Assembly: GCA_947460575.1 (NCBI GenBank)
Contig: CANHIJ010000012.1
Span: 1 to 52,076 of the forward strand
Reading direction: 5' to 3'
Source of the DNA: Verrucomicrobiales bacterium
Lineage (GTDB): Bacteria > Verrucomicrobiota > Verrucomicrobiia > Verrucomicrobiales > V1-33
Length of the DNA: 52,076 nucleotides
The notes under the pieces are model-generated. The model was not told the DNA's origin. It ran no database searches and was given only the letters and a program-made list of their open reading frames with translations. Positions within the stretch are counted from its first letter, which is position 1. The number at the start of each line of letters is the position of its first letter. Positions 17,638 to 27,388 of this stretch are shown piece after piece. The translations under genes were made by a program, and so were the position numbers.

Positions 17638-19005
17638 ATGAAGCATTCACTTTTAGTTCATAAGGCGGCGGGCCCGGCCTTGTCCAACGGCAAAGCGCTG
17701 GGGCGGCGGCGCTTTTTGCGCATGGGGGCAGCGGCGGCAGCTGGGGGGGTAGTGGGCTGCAGTCGGCGGGGCGAGGGGCCCGCGGCGCCGCCGGAGGGGC
17801 CGCGGGCGTGGCATTTGTCGGAGTTGGCGCCGCCGCCGGAGTGGAGTCGGCTCGATGGGTGGCAGGGGCAGGTGCGGGGGAGCGAATTTCGCCGCTTGCT
17901 GGAGACGGTGTCGACGGATGGCGCGGGATTTTGGAGCGCGCTGGAGCTGCGGGAAGACCGGGCCTTGATCCGCACTTCGACGGCGGAGGAGGGGGCGGAG
18001 CGGTATGCGCTGCGCTTTGCCGCGGAAGCGGGAGCGGGGCCCGCGGCGCGAGGCGAGGGACCGGCGGCGCGGTATTGGCGGAGAGCGGGGGAGATGGGGC
18101 GGTCGCCGGGGCGCCCACTGGAGGGGGTGCATATCGCCTTGGATGCGGGGCATTTGGGGGGGCGCTGGGCGCAGATGGAGGCGCGGTGGTATCGGGTGGG
18201 ATCGAGTCCGGCGGTGATGGAGGGGGAGCTGACCTTGCAAACGGCGCGGCGGCTGCGGGGGCTGTTGGAAGCGGGTGGGGCGCGGGTAAGCTTGGTGCGG
18301 GAGACGGCGGAGCCGCTCACGGCGCAGGAGCCGACCGCCTTGCGGGGGGCGGCCCTGGCGAGCTTGGTGGCGGGGCAGGGGACGGGAGTGGTTTTCCGGG
18401 AGGAGCAAATCCGGCGGGAGGCGGAGCGACTTTTTTACCGCACTTCGGAAATTCGGGCGCGGGGGCAGCGGGTCAACGAGGTGCTGCGGCCAGATCTCGT
18501 GGTGTGCTTGCATTTCAATGCCGAGGACTGGGGCGGGGACGCGGGGCAGCCGGTCTTTTCGGGGCGCAACCACCTGCACGTTTTGGCCCACGGGTGCTTG
18601 AGCGGGGCCGAGTTCGCCCTCGACGACCAGCGCTTCGACACCCTGCTGCGGCTCGTTCAGGGTGTTCCCGACGAGGAAATCCGGCTCTGCGACGCGGTGG
18701 CGCGGCATTTGGCGCGGGCCACTGGGCTGCCCGCCTACAGCTATTTGGGCAAAAACGCGCGCCGGGTGAGCGATAACCCCTACGTTTGGGCGCGCAATCT
18801 TTTGGCCAATCGAGTGTACCACTGCCCGGTGGTGTTCACCGAGCCCTACGTGATGAATCACGCCGAGGTCTTTGCGCGGCTCCAGGCGGGAGACTACGAA
18901 GGGGAGCGAGAGGTCGCGGGGCGGCGCGGCCCCAGCCTGTTTCGGGAATACGCCCAGGGCGTGGCCGACGGGCTGGCCGCGGCCCTGGAGGCGGGAAGGG
19001 CATAG
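17638..19005 (+). CDS. Tat-exported N-acetylmuramoyl-L-alanine amidase (Amidase_3)
   Basis: The 455-residue protein starts with a twin-arginine signal (GRRRFLRMGAAAAAGG) that ends in a possible lipobox, VVGC41. The catalytic domain covers roughly residues 165-450: HIALDAGHLGG with zinc ligand His172, a Glu in the MEGELTLQTARRL helix, CLHFNAED with the second His, and VVFTEPYVMNH with the catalytic Glu. The enzyme cuts the amide bond between muramic acid and the stem peptide in the periplasm. Tat export of an amidase is known for E. coli AmiA and AmiC. The 100-residue segment between signal and catalytic domain is not recognised. Confidence 0.85.
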   Translation: MKHSLLVHKAAGPALSNGKALGRRRFLRMGAAAAAGGVVGCSRRGEGPAAPPEGPRAWHLSELAPPPEWSRLDGWQGQVRGSEFRRLLETVSTDGAGFWSALELREDRALIRTSTAEEGAERYALRFAAEAGAGPAARGEGPAARYWRRAGEMGRSPGRPLEGVHIALDAGHLGGRWAQMEARWYRVGSSPAVMEGELTLQTARRLRGLLEAGGARVSLVRETAEPLTAQEPTALRGAALASLVAGQGTGVVFREEQIRREAERLFYRTSEIRARGQRVNEVLRPDLVVCLHFNAEDWGGDAGQPVFSGRNHLHVLAHGCLSGAEFALDDQRFDTLLRLVQGVPDEEIRLCDAVARHLARATGLPAYSYLGKNARRVSDNPYVWARNLLANRVYHCPVVFTEPYVMNHAEVFARLQAGDYEGEREVAGRRGPSLFREYAQGVADGLAAALEAGRA

Positions 19006-19018
19006 AGGGCGCGCAGGC

Positions 19019-19888
19019 TCAAGAGCTCTTGGTCAGGAGCAGCACCAGGGCGCTGGACTTGTCGTAAATGGATTGCACTTGGGAGGCGGTGAAGGGTTTG
19101 CCTTCGGGCATGTCGAGGAGGGCGCGGATTTCCTCTAGGCCCGCCCGCAGGGGTTTCATCCAGGGGCGCTTTTGCAGGGTGGGGTTAAGTTCGGCGAGGA
19201 GGGCGCTGAAGTATTCTAAAAGGTCGGCGCGGGCCAGCAAGCCGGCGCGCTCGGGGGAAAAGGGATCGGCGGCGGTGCCGCTGGCGATTTGGAGGCCGCG
19301 CAGCCAGCCGCCCAAGCTGATGAGGTGGGCCATTTCCATGTCGCGGAGCAGGACCATGTCGCTTTCGACGTCTTTTTGGGTCCCGGCGAGGTCGTCGCGG
19401 AGGGTCTTCCAATCGCCGAGGGCGGAGTTTTCCAGCAGGCTCTTAGCGTGCTCAGTGACGCGGGCACCCGCTCCGAGGGCCTTGGCGTGCTTGAGGACGG
19501 CGCGGCCGGTGTCTTCGAGGTCGGAGATTTTTTCGGTTTGGACGGAGAGAAAGCCGTCGCCGATGAGGACGCCGAGGGAGAGGGCGACGAGGGAGCGGTC
19601 GCTGGAGGTGGACTTGGGGAGGGGTCGCTTGAGTTTCTCGTAGGGGAGGGAACCGAGGGCTTCGAGTTGGGCGAAGATTTTGCGGATGGAGGGGGTGGTA
19701 AAGGGGTTGACGCCATACTCCTCGCGGAGGTGTTCATCCTCCAGGAGGTCGTCGGGGACCTCGGGGAGGGAAGGGGCGGCGGGGGCGGGCCGCGCCGGGG
19801 CCGCGGGGGCGGGCGCAGATGGGGCCGACTGGGCGAGCGGGGCCGCAGCCAGCAGGCAGAGAAGGAAGGCGGTCAGCGGGAGGGACAT
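19019..19888 (-). CDS. Secreted helical protein of unknown function
   Basis: The 289-residue product starts at the ATG before SLPLTAFLLCLLAAAPLAQS, a signal peptide; a longer start 30 bases upstream only adds residues before it. A Pro/Ala linker (about 20-45) is followed by an all-helical body with no Cys in the mature part. Patterns such as LGVLIGDGFLSVQTEK and MEMAHLISLGGWLRGL recur in uncharacterised verrucomicrobial periplasmic proteins as I remember them, but no named domain is recognised. It converges on the amidase gene with 13 bases between the stops. Confidence 0.6.
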   Translation of the reverse strand: MSLPLTAFLLCLLAAAPLAQSAPSAPAPAAPARPAPAAPSLPEVPDDLLEDEHLREEYGVNPFTTPSIRKIFAQLEALGSLPYEKLKRPLPKSTSSDRSLVALSLGVLIGDGFLSVQTEKISDLEDTGRAVLKHAKALGAGARVTEHAKSLLENSALGDWKTLRDDLAGTQKDVESDMVLLRDMEMAHLISLGGWLRGLQIASGTAADPFSPERAGLLARADLLEYFSALLAELNPTLQKRPWMKPLRAGLEEIRALLDMPEGKPFTASQVQSIYDKSSALVLLLTKSS

Positions 19889-20060
19889 GGGGCGCGAGGC
19901 GGCAGGGAGGGGGAACATTTGCCGCTAGAGGACTATGGGGCCAGCGGGCGGGTTTTCGAGTTTTTTCCGAGGAATATTTGCCCTGTTGACTGGGGGGGGA
20001 AGTCGCGGCTGTTTCCGGGCTCCCCGGCCCCAGGGCGTTTCCGGGCCATTTTGATTTGCT

Positions 20061-21557
<1,497 letters not shown>

Positions 21558-21573
21558 AACTATTTCTAAAAAA

Positions 21574-22275
21574 ATGAGCTTTTTTGCCCGCCGCTTTTTT
21601 GCCGTTGCCGGACGTTTTGGTGCTGGCGTGGCGGCGTTGGTGGGGCTGGTGGGGCTGACGAGCTGCACGGCGACGCATCCGGAGCGGGCGCTGATGGTGA
21701 GCGTGGCGGACCAGAAGATGGCGCTGTACGAGAAGGGGGCGTTGGTGCGGGTTTACGGGGTTTCGACGTCGAAGTTTGGGGTGGGCGACCAACACCGCAG
21801 CAACTGCACGCCGGTGGGGAAGATGAAGGTGGCGAAGAAGATTGGGCAAGGGGTGCCGCCGGGGATGGTGTTTAAGAGTCGGCAGCCCACCGGGGAGGTG
21901 TTGCGGCCGAATGCGCCGGGGCGGGATCCGATTGTGACGCGGATCCTGTGGCTGCAGGGGACGGAGTCGCAGACCCGCAACGCCTTTGGGCGCTTCATCT
22001 ACATCCACGGGACACCGGAGGAAGTGAACATTGGGCGGCCTGCCAGCTTTGGGTGCATTCGGATGCGGAGCATGGATGTGATCGACCTCTTCAACCACGT
22101 GCCGGTGGGCTTGCCAGTGGTGATTGAGAAGGGGCACTTGCCTGGGTCTGCGCGGCACCAGGCGGAATACGCGTATGTGGCTCCGGCGCCAGTGGTGCCG
22201 CTGAAGCAGTTTAGCCCGGCGCGGCCCGCGGCGGGTCCGGCTACGGCGGTGGCCAGCGCGCGGCGGAAGCGATAA
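21574..22275 (+). CDS. L,D-transpeptidase (YkuD) lipoprotein
   Basis: The 233-residue protein has a lipoprotein signal with lipobox L-T-S-C (Cys31). The YkuD domain runs from about residue 38 to 180, with His145 in IHGTPEE and the catalytic segment S-F-G-C161-I-R163-M. In most L,D-transpeptidases the residue before Gly-Cys is His (SHGC); here it is Phe. The catalytic Cys and Arg are kept, so activity is likely. Enzymes of this family make 3-3 cross-links in peptidoglycan or attach proteins to it. The C-terminal 45 residues are Pro/Ala/Arg-rich. It lies 16 bases after the glycosyltransferase stop. Confidence 0.9.
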   Translation: MSFFARRFFAVAGRFGAGVAALVGLVGLTSCTATHPERALMVSVADQKMALYEKGALVRVYGVSTSKFGVGDQHRSNCTPVGKMKVAKKIGQGVPPGMVFKSRQPTGEVLRPNAPGRDPIVTRILWLQGTESQTRNAFGRFIYIHGTPEEVNIGRPASFGCIRMRSMDVIDLFNHVPVGLPVVIEKGHLPGSARHQAEYAYVAPAPVVPLKQFSPARPAAGPATAVASARRKR

Positions 22276-22293
22276 TTTCGGTGCGCCCGCCCC

Positions 22294-22321
22294 TTGACAG
22301 CTCTGAAAAAGGGCCTAGTTT
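22294..22321 (+). promoter_or_regulatory. Likely promoter of rpsT
   Basis: A perfect TTGACA (22294-22299) is followed after 16 bases by TAGTTT (22316-22321), a weak -10 match. This would place the transcript start about 25 bases upstream of the S20 start codon. Confidence 0.5.
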
Positions 22322-22353
22322 CGCCCTCCTTTCCCTACTGACTTTCCAAAGAC

Positions 22354-22620
22354 ATGGCCAACAATAAATCCGCCAAGAAGCGCAACCGCCAGACTGTGGC
22401 CCGCACCGCCCGCAATCGCTCGATCAAGACCCGCGTCAAGAACGCCCGCAAGGCCGCCCTGGCCGCCATTTTGAGCGGAGACAAGGAAGCCATCGCCGCC
22501 AAGATCGCGATCTATTCCTCCACGGCCGACAAGGCGGCCAACCGCAACGTGATCCACAAAAATGCGGCTTCCCGCTTCAAGTCGAGAATTGCCCTCGCGC
22601 TCGCCAAGGCCAGTGCCTAA
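22354..22620 (+). CDS. rpsT: 30S ribosomal protein S20
   Basis: The 88-residue basic protein matches S20 throughout: ANNKSAKKRNRQ at the start, RNRSIKTRVKNARKA in the middle, and VIHKNAASRFKSR near the end, with three long helices. Length and charge are normal. S20 binds 16S rRNA and helps early assembly of the small subunit. It appears monocistronic, with its own likely promoter and a strong terminator. Confidence 0.97.
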   Translation: MANNKSAKKRNRQTVARTARNRSIKTRVKNARKAALAAILSGDKEAIAAKIAIYSSTADKAANRNVIHKNAASRFKSRIALALAKASA

Positions 22621-22658
22621 GCAAAGTTGCTGAGTTTCATTATTTATTTTTTCTTCCG

Positions 22659-22689
22659 CGCGCCTCCCCTGTGGGAGGCGCGTTTTTTT
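22659..22689 (+). terminator. Intrinsic terminator of rpsT
   Basis: CGCGCCTCCC (22659-22668) pairs perfectly with GGGAGGCGCG (22673-22682) across a 4-base loop and is followed by seven T residues (22683-22689). Confidence 0.95.
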
Positions 22690-22786
22690 GTGGGGACTAG
22701 GTGTCGGGATATAGTGTCGGGACTGGCGGGGCGGCCCCGGCGCGGGCCGCTCTGGACAGCGGGGCCCGCAGCGCTAGAATGCGGGG

Positions 22787-24040
22787 ATGAAATGTGCGAT
22801 TTTTCTGATGAGTGCGGGATTGCTCGTGGGTTCGGCGCTGGGGGCGCCCTTGGTTTGGCCGATCAACCAGGACGAGGCCCAAGTGCCTGCGTACCACCTG
22901 CCGGAGCTGCTCGAGGCGGAGGATGGAGCGGAAGTAAAGAGCGCGGCGGACTGGCGCTGGCAGCGGCGCCCGGAGTTGCTGCGGCTCTTTGAGGAACAGA
23001 TGTACGGCCGGGCCCCGGGGCGGCCCGCCTTGGCCTACGAGGTTTTGGAAGATGCGGTCGCGGCCCTCGATGGCAAGGCGCGGCGCAAGCAGGTGCGGGT
23101 CTATTTTAGCGGCAAGCGGGAAGGGCCTTTTATGGACCTGCTGCTCTACGTTCCCGCCCAGGCCACCGGACCGGTGCCGTTTTTCTGGGGATTGAATTTT
23201 CAGGGAAACCACGCGGTCGCGGCGGATCCCGGCATTCGGATGGCCCGGCCCGTGCCCGGCCCGCGCCCCAAACCCGCCGAGGCCAGGGGGAGCCAGGCGG
23301 AGCGCTGGCAGGTCGAGTGGGTTCTGGCGCAGGGCTACGGCACGGCCACGGCTTGTTATGAGGACATCGATCCCGACTTCGACGACGGGTTTGCCAATGG
23401 GGTGCACGCCCTGTTCCCAGAAATCGAAGCCCGGCGGGACGGGGCCACCTGGGGCAGCTTAGCGGCCTGGGCCTGGGGCCTGCGGGTGGGAATGGATTAT
23501 TTGGAGGCGGAGCCGTGGTGCGATGCCCGCTGCGTCGCCCTGCACGGGCACTCGCGCCTGGGGAAAGCCGCGCTCTGGGCCGGGGCCCAAGACGAACGCT
23601 TTTCGGTGGTCATTTCGAACAACAGCGGCTGCGGAGGCGCCGCCCTGAGCAAGCGCTGCTTTGGAGAAACCCTGGGCCGGATCAACACCAGCTTCCCGCA
23701 CTGGTTTGCCCAAAACTTCCAGCAGTGGAACGGGCGGGAGGCCGCGCTGCCCTTCGACCAACACCAACTGCTCGCCCTGGTGGCCCCTCGCGGCCTGCTC
23801 GTGGGCAGCGCCGAAGCGGACCTCTGGGCCGACCCCGAGGGCGAATGGAGCGCCGCCCGCCACGCCGCGCCCGCCTTCGTCTTGCTGGGCGAAACCGGAC
23901 TGGCCCCCGATTTCGCGCGGGTCAATTTCGCGGTCGCGGCGGGCAATCCCGCTTGCTGGCAGCGCCCCGGCAAGCACGACGTCACCGCCCGCGACTGGCA
24001 GCGCTGGACCGCATTCGCCCAGGCCCGCTGGGGAAAATAA
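22787..24040 (+). CDS. Secreted CE15-type glucuronoyl esterase-like protein
   Basis: The 417-residue protein has a signal peptide (to about GSALGA), then an alpha/beta hydrolase of the CE15 type. The nucleophile motif is G-H-S256-R-L-G-K, close to the bacterial CE15 consensus. Other markers are FFWGLNFQGNHA, EADLWADPEGEW for the acidic and substrate-binding part, and GKHDVTARDW carrying the catalytic His. Enzymes of this family cleave ester bonds between lignin alcohols and glucuronic acid on xylan. It heads a tight cluster: the next gene starts 1 base after its stop. Substrate specificity is inferred from the family only. Confidence 0.82.
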   Translation: MKCAIFLMSAGLLVGSALGAPLVWPINQDEAQVPAYHLPELLEAEDGAEVKSAADWRWQRRPELLRLFEEQMYGRAPGRPALAYEVLEDAVAALDGKARRKQVRVYFSGKREGPFMDLLLYVPAQATGPVPFFWGLNFQGNHAVAADPGIRMARPVPGPRPKPAEARGSQAERWQVEWVLAQGYGTATACYEDIDPDFDDGFANGVHALFPEIEARRDGATWGSLAAWAWGLRVGMDYLEAEPWCDARCVALHGHSRLGKAALWAGAQDERFSVVISNNSGCGGAALSKRCFGETLGRINTSFPHWFAQNFQQWNGREAALPFDQHQLLALVAPRGLLVGSAEADLWADPEGEWSAARHAAPAFVLLGETGLAPDFARVNFAVAAGNPACWQRPGKHDVTARDWQRWTAFAQARWGK

Positions 24041-24041
24041 G

Positions 24042-24935
24042 ATGGCTTCGGGAAGGCGGCACTTTTTGGCGGGAAGCCTGGCGGTCGGCGCGGCCTGGCT
24101 GGCCCCGCGCGCCGCGGCGGCCCCTCCTGGACCGCCGGAACCGGCTGCGCCGACGGAGCGGCCGGGAAGTGGCCCCCGCTTCCGGGTGGCGGCGGACGGC
24201 TGGGGCGCGGCCTCGCTGCCCGAGGTAGAGGCCGTGCTGCGGTCGGCCGCGGCCCCGCTTTGGAAGTACTTCCCCGAGCGGTCCCTGGAGCCCATCGTGG
24301 TGGTGCGGGGGCGCGAGGGGCCCATCGTGCACTACCAGCGCAACGTGGTGGGGGAAATCGTGATGAAACTCGACACCCAAGACTACCTCTGGTGCCAGTA
24401 CGTCTACCAATTCGCCCACGAATTTTGCCACATCCTCTGCGGGTACCGCGACCAGCCTTGGAAAGGCCACAATTGGTTTGAGGAGACCCTCTGCGAGATG
24501 GCCTCCCTCTTTGTGCTGCGCCGACTCAGCGCCACTTGGGAAGCGGCGCCTCCCTATCCGGCTTGGCGGGCCTACGCTCCGGAATTTCGCCGCTATGCCC
24601 AAACCGTGATGGACAGCCGCAGCCAAGTGGGCGGCGGCCATCTGGGCGATTTTTACCAGCAGCACCGCCGGGATTTGGAGCGCACCCCCAGCGATCGGCA
24701 CCTTAATGGAGCCATGGCCCTGACCCTGCTTGGCCTGGTGGAGGGGGCCCCAGAATCCTGGGAGTCCCTGGCCTGGCTCAACACGCAAAATGCCCCCGAG
24801 GGCGAGCCTTTCCCCGCCTACCTGGCGCGCTGGCGCGACGCCGTCCCGGGGCGGCACCGCGGTTTTGTCGACGAAGTGGCGCGCCAGTTTGGGGTCGCTC
24901 GCAACGCCGGGCCACGGGCGCATTCTGCTGATTGA
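24042..24935 (+). CDS. Tat-exported zinc metallopeptidase-like protein
   Basis: The 297-residue protein has a twin-arginine signal (GRRHFLAGSLAVGAAW). The core has H126-E-F-C-H130, the HExxH zinc motif, followed by a WFEETLCE segment (about 145-152) whose Glu is the probable third ligand, as in gluzincins. I recognise no specific peptidase family. The ATG at 24042 overlaps nothing and follows the esterase stop by one base, so translation is probably coupled. DUF1080 follows 34 bases later. It may process a protein or peptide linked to the polysaccharide-degrading proteins beside it; that is inference. Confidence 0.7.
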   Translation: MASGRRHFLAGSLAVGAAWLAPRAAAAPPGPPEPAAPTERPGSGPRFRVAADGWGAASLPEVEAVLRSAAAPLWKYFPERSLEPIVVVRGREGPIVHYQRNVVGEIVMKLDTQDYLWCQYVYQFAHEFCHILCGYRDQPWKGHNWFEETLCEMASLFVLRRLSATWEAAPPYPAWRAYAPEFRRYAQTVMDSRSQVGGGHLGDFYQQHRRDLERTPSDRHLNGAMALTLLGLVEGAPESWESLAWLNTQNAPEGEPFPAYLARWRDAVPGRHRGFVDEVARQFGVARNAGPRAHSAD

Positions 24936-24969
24936 AGGAAGAATCGGCCTGCGTAGACTGCCCACTCTC

Positions 24970-26142
24970 ATGTCCCAGCCCACCACTACTACCCTCCTGA
25001 CGGCCCTGCTGCTGTCGGCCCCGCTCGCTTCCGCCGCTTTTTATGGCGACCCGCCCGATGCCACCCACCCCTGGGCCATCCACGACGACAACCGCGCCCA
25101 GCCTGCGCGGGTCGAGCCGGGCCACTACAGCACCCAGGAAAAGCCCGGCCAGCCGCCCTCCGACGCCATCGTCCTCTTCGACGGCACTCCGGCCACTCTG
25201 AAAAATTGGGTTTCCGACCAAAACCCCAAGGAGCCCACCAAGTGGGTCGTGCAGGACGGCGCCTTCCAGTGCGTCCCCGGGTCCGGCTATGTGCGCACCC
25301 AGCAAGAGTGGGGCGATTGCCAACTCCACGTCGAATGGTCCGCCCCCGCCAAGGTCGAGGGCAGCAGCCAAGGCCGGGGCAATAGCGGCATTTTCCCCAT
25401 GGGCCAGGTTGAAGTCCAAGTGCTGGACAATTTCAACAACCCGACCTACGCCGACGGCTTTGCGGCCTCCGTCTACGGGGTCAACCCGCCCCTCGCCAAC
25501 GCCCTCAACGCCCCAGGGACCTGGCAGGTCTACGACATCGTCTTCCGCCGCCCCATTTTCCAAGACGGCAAGATGGTCGAGGACGGCTACCTCACGGTTT
25601 TCGTCAACGGAGTGCTCGCCCAGGACCACACCGCCCTCGAGGGCGGCGGCGGCCACAAGGGCCGCTCCAAAAATCACCCCTTCCCCGAAAAAGGACCCCT
25701 TAAACTCCAGGACCACGGGAATCCAGTGCGCTATCGCAACATCTGGTACCGCCCCCTTCCCGCCCGGGCCGCCGAGGGTGGCGACGTCAGCCACATGAGC
25801 CCTGAGGCCACCGCTGCCAAGCGCGCCGCCATCGCCGCCGACATCCGCGCCGACGCCGCCAAGCAGACCGGAACCGGAAAAATGCTGCGCCTCCTCGAAT
25901 CCCTCGTCTACGCCCCCGACGCTGCGACCCTAGCGGAATCCTCCAAGCTCTCCGCCGACTTCCTCACCTCCGTCAAGGGCCTGAGCGGCGCCCCGCTCGA
26001 CCAAAAAGAAGCCCAAATCCGCCAAGTCCTCTCGGCCTTAGAATACTGCGCCAAGGCCAAAGCCGTGCCCGCCGCCCTGCCCGAACAAGCCGCCCTCGCG
26101 GCCCTCATCGAAAAAGCTGGCTGGAACGAAAAGAAAAAATAG
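24970..26142 (+). CDS. Secreted DUF1080 (3-keto-disaccharide hydrolase-like) protein
   Basis: The 390-residue protein has a signal peptide ending near LASAAF. The DUF1080 beta-sandwich (concanavalin-like) spans about residues 60-265: AIVLFDGTPATLKNW, GRGNSGIFPMG, VEVQVLDNF, and the closing LKLQDHGNPVRYRNIWYRPL. Members include 3-keto-glycoside hydrolases and many uncharacterised PVC surface proteins. The last 125 residues form an Ala/Lys-rich helical tail that is not part of the domain. It is the third gene of the esterase cluster and is followed by a hairpin. Confidence 0.88.
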   Translation: MSQPTTTTLLTALLLSAPLASAAFYGDPPDATHPWAIHDDNRAQPARVEPGHYSTQEKPGQPPSDAIVLFDGTPATLKNWVSDQNPKEPTKWVVQDGAFQCVPGSGYVRTQQEWGDCQLHVEWSAPAKVEGSSQGRGNSGIFPMGQVEVQVLDNFNNPTYADGFAASVYGVNPPLANALNAPGTWQVYDIVFRRPIFQDGKMVEDGYLTVFVNGVLAQDHTALEGGGGHKGRSKNHPFPEKGPLKLQDHGNPVRYRNIWYRPLPARAAEGGDVSHMSPEATAAKRAAIAADIRADAAKQTGTGKMLRLLESLVYAPDAATLAESSKLSADFLTSVKGLSGAPLDQKEAQIRQVLSALEYCAKAKAVPAALPEQAALAALIEKAGWNEKKK

Positions 26143-26175
26143 CCCTCCCGCGGCGCACCTAGCCGCCCCCAACCC

Positions 26176-26205
26176 AAAGCCTGCGGGGCCCCCTCCGCAG
26201 GCTTT
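26176..26205 (+). terminator. Probable terminator of the esterase-peptidase-DUF1080 cluster
   Basis: AAAGCCTGCGG (26176-26186) pairs with CCGCAGGCTTT (26195-26205). The T tract is only the end of the stem, so termination may be moderate. Confidence 0.6.
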
Positions 26206-26291
26206 GTCGCGCCCGGGTGACGACCGGGGCTGGGGGGCAGGGAACACCTGGCTAAACCCATTTGGCCTTGTCTGCGGTCGCCTTGTGCCCC

Positions 26292-26297
26292 AGGAGG
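26292..26297 (+). promoter_or_regulatory. Perfect Shine-Dalgarno site of the methyltransferase
   Basis: AGGAGG lies 5 bases before the ATG. It fixes the start of the methyltransferase. Almost no other gene in the window has such a site. Confidence 0.85.
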
Positions 26298-26302
26298 AAA
26301 GC

Positions 26303-27388
26303 ATGGCATTTACGGCAATGGAACTCTGTGCGGGAGGAGGGGGGCAAGCCTTGGGCTTGGAGCTCGCCGGATTCGAGCACGCCGCGGTGGTGGAATACGA
26401 ATCCGCGTTTTGCGAGACGCTGCGATGCAATCGCCCTCACTGGAAAGTGATTTGTCAGGATATTCGGGAATTTGACGGGAAGCCCTATCAAGGGGTTGAC
26501 CTGCTGGCGGCCGGGGTGCCCTGTCCGCCGTTCAGCATTGCGGGGAAGCAGCTGGGCAACGACGACGAGCGGGACATGTTTCCGGCCGCGCTGCGGATCG
26601 TGCAAGAGGTCCAGCCGCGCGCGGTTTTGATCGAAAACGTGCCGGGGCTAGGAGCAGCGAAGTTTGCCGCATACCGCTTAGGGTTGTTTCGGCAATTGGA
26701 GGCGCTGGGGTATGTCCCGGCGGCAAAAATACTGCAGGCCTCAGATTTCGGGGTTCCGCAACTGCGGCCTCGTTTTCTGATTGTGGCGTTGCGGCCGGAG
26801 GATGCGATTCACTTTGTCTGGCCGGAGTCCCCGGCGGTGGCGCCCACGGTGGGGGCTGCCCTCAAAGATTTAATGGGAGCCAATGGATGGAAGGGGGCGG
26901 ACGCTTGGGCGCTGCGGGCGGGAAAGATTGCGCCGACCTTGGTGGGAGGTTCTAAGAAGCATGGCGGCCCGGATTTGGGCCCGACGCGGGCCAAGGCCCA
27001 GTGGCGGCAATTGGGGGTGGATGGCATGGGCCTGGGAAATGAGGCCCCGAGCCCGAGCTTCCCCGAGGAGGGGAATCCCCGAATCACCGTTCGGATGGCG
27101 GCCCGGATCCAGAGCTTCCCTGATACTTGGATTTTTCCCGGCAAAAAGACGGTTTCCTATCGGCAAATAGGCAATGCCTTTCCGCCTCTGGTGGCCAAGG
27201 CGGTCGGCCAGGCTATCATTCGGGCTTTTCAACGCCAAGCATGCGAACTAATAGCAGGTTCTAGGGAATCCCAGCAACTTCGCTTGCTGGAGTCAGCGAA
27301 GCCTAAAGCACCCCCAAATGCCTCCAAAAATATCGACAAAAAAAGCGCTGCTCGCCTTCCTGCTGTCAAACGTGGGCCGAGTCATTGA
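26303..27388 (+). CDS. DNA (cytosine-5) methyltransferase
   Basis: The 361-residue enzyme has the ordered m5C motifs: I (LCAGGGGQALGLELAGF), IV with the catalytic Cys in GVP-C74-PPFS, VI (ENVPGL, Glu111), VIII (QLRPRFLIVAL), IX (ARIQSFPDTW) and X (QIGNAFPPLVA). The target-recognition region between VIII and IX is short (about 80 residues). The last 45 residues are a basic tail not needed for catalysis. Its final 71 bases overlap the start of the HNH nuclease gene in another frame. Together they make a type II restriction-modification pair. Base composition is less GC-rich than the neighbours and the ribosome site is strong, which points to horizontal gain. Confidence 0.95.
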   Translation: MAFTAMELCAGGGGQALGLELAGFEHAAVVEYESAFCETLRCNRPHWKVICQDIREFDGKPYQGVDLLAAGVPCPPFSIAGKQLGNDDERDMFPAALRIVQEVQPRAVLIENVPGLGAAKFAAYRLGLFRQLEALGYVPAAKILQASDFGVPQLRPRFLIVALRPEDAIHFVWPESPAVAPTVGAALKDLMGANGWKGADAWALRAGKIAPTLVGGSKKHGGPDLGPTRAKAQWRQLGVDGMGLGNEAPSPSFPEEGNPRITVRMAARIQSFPDTWIFPGKKTVSYRQIGNAFPPLVAKAVGQAIIRAFQRQACELIAGSRESQQLRLLESAKPKAPPNASKNIDKKSAARLPAVKRGPSH

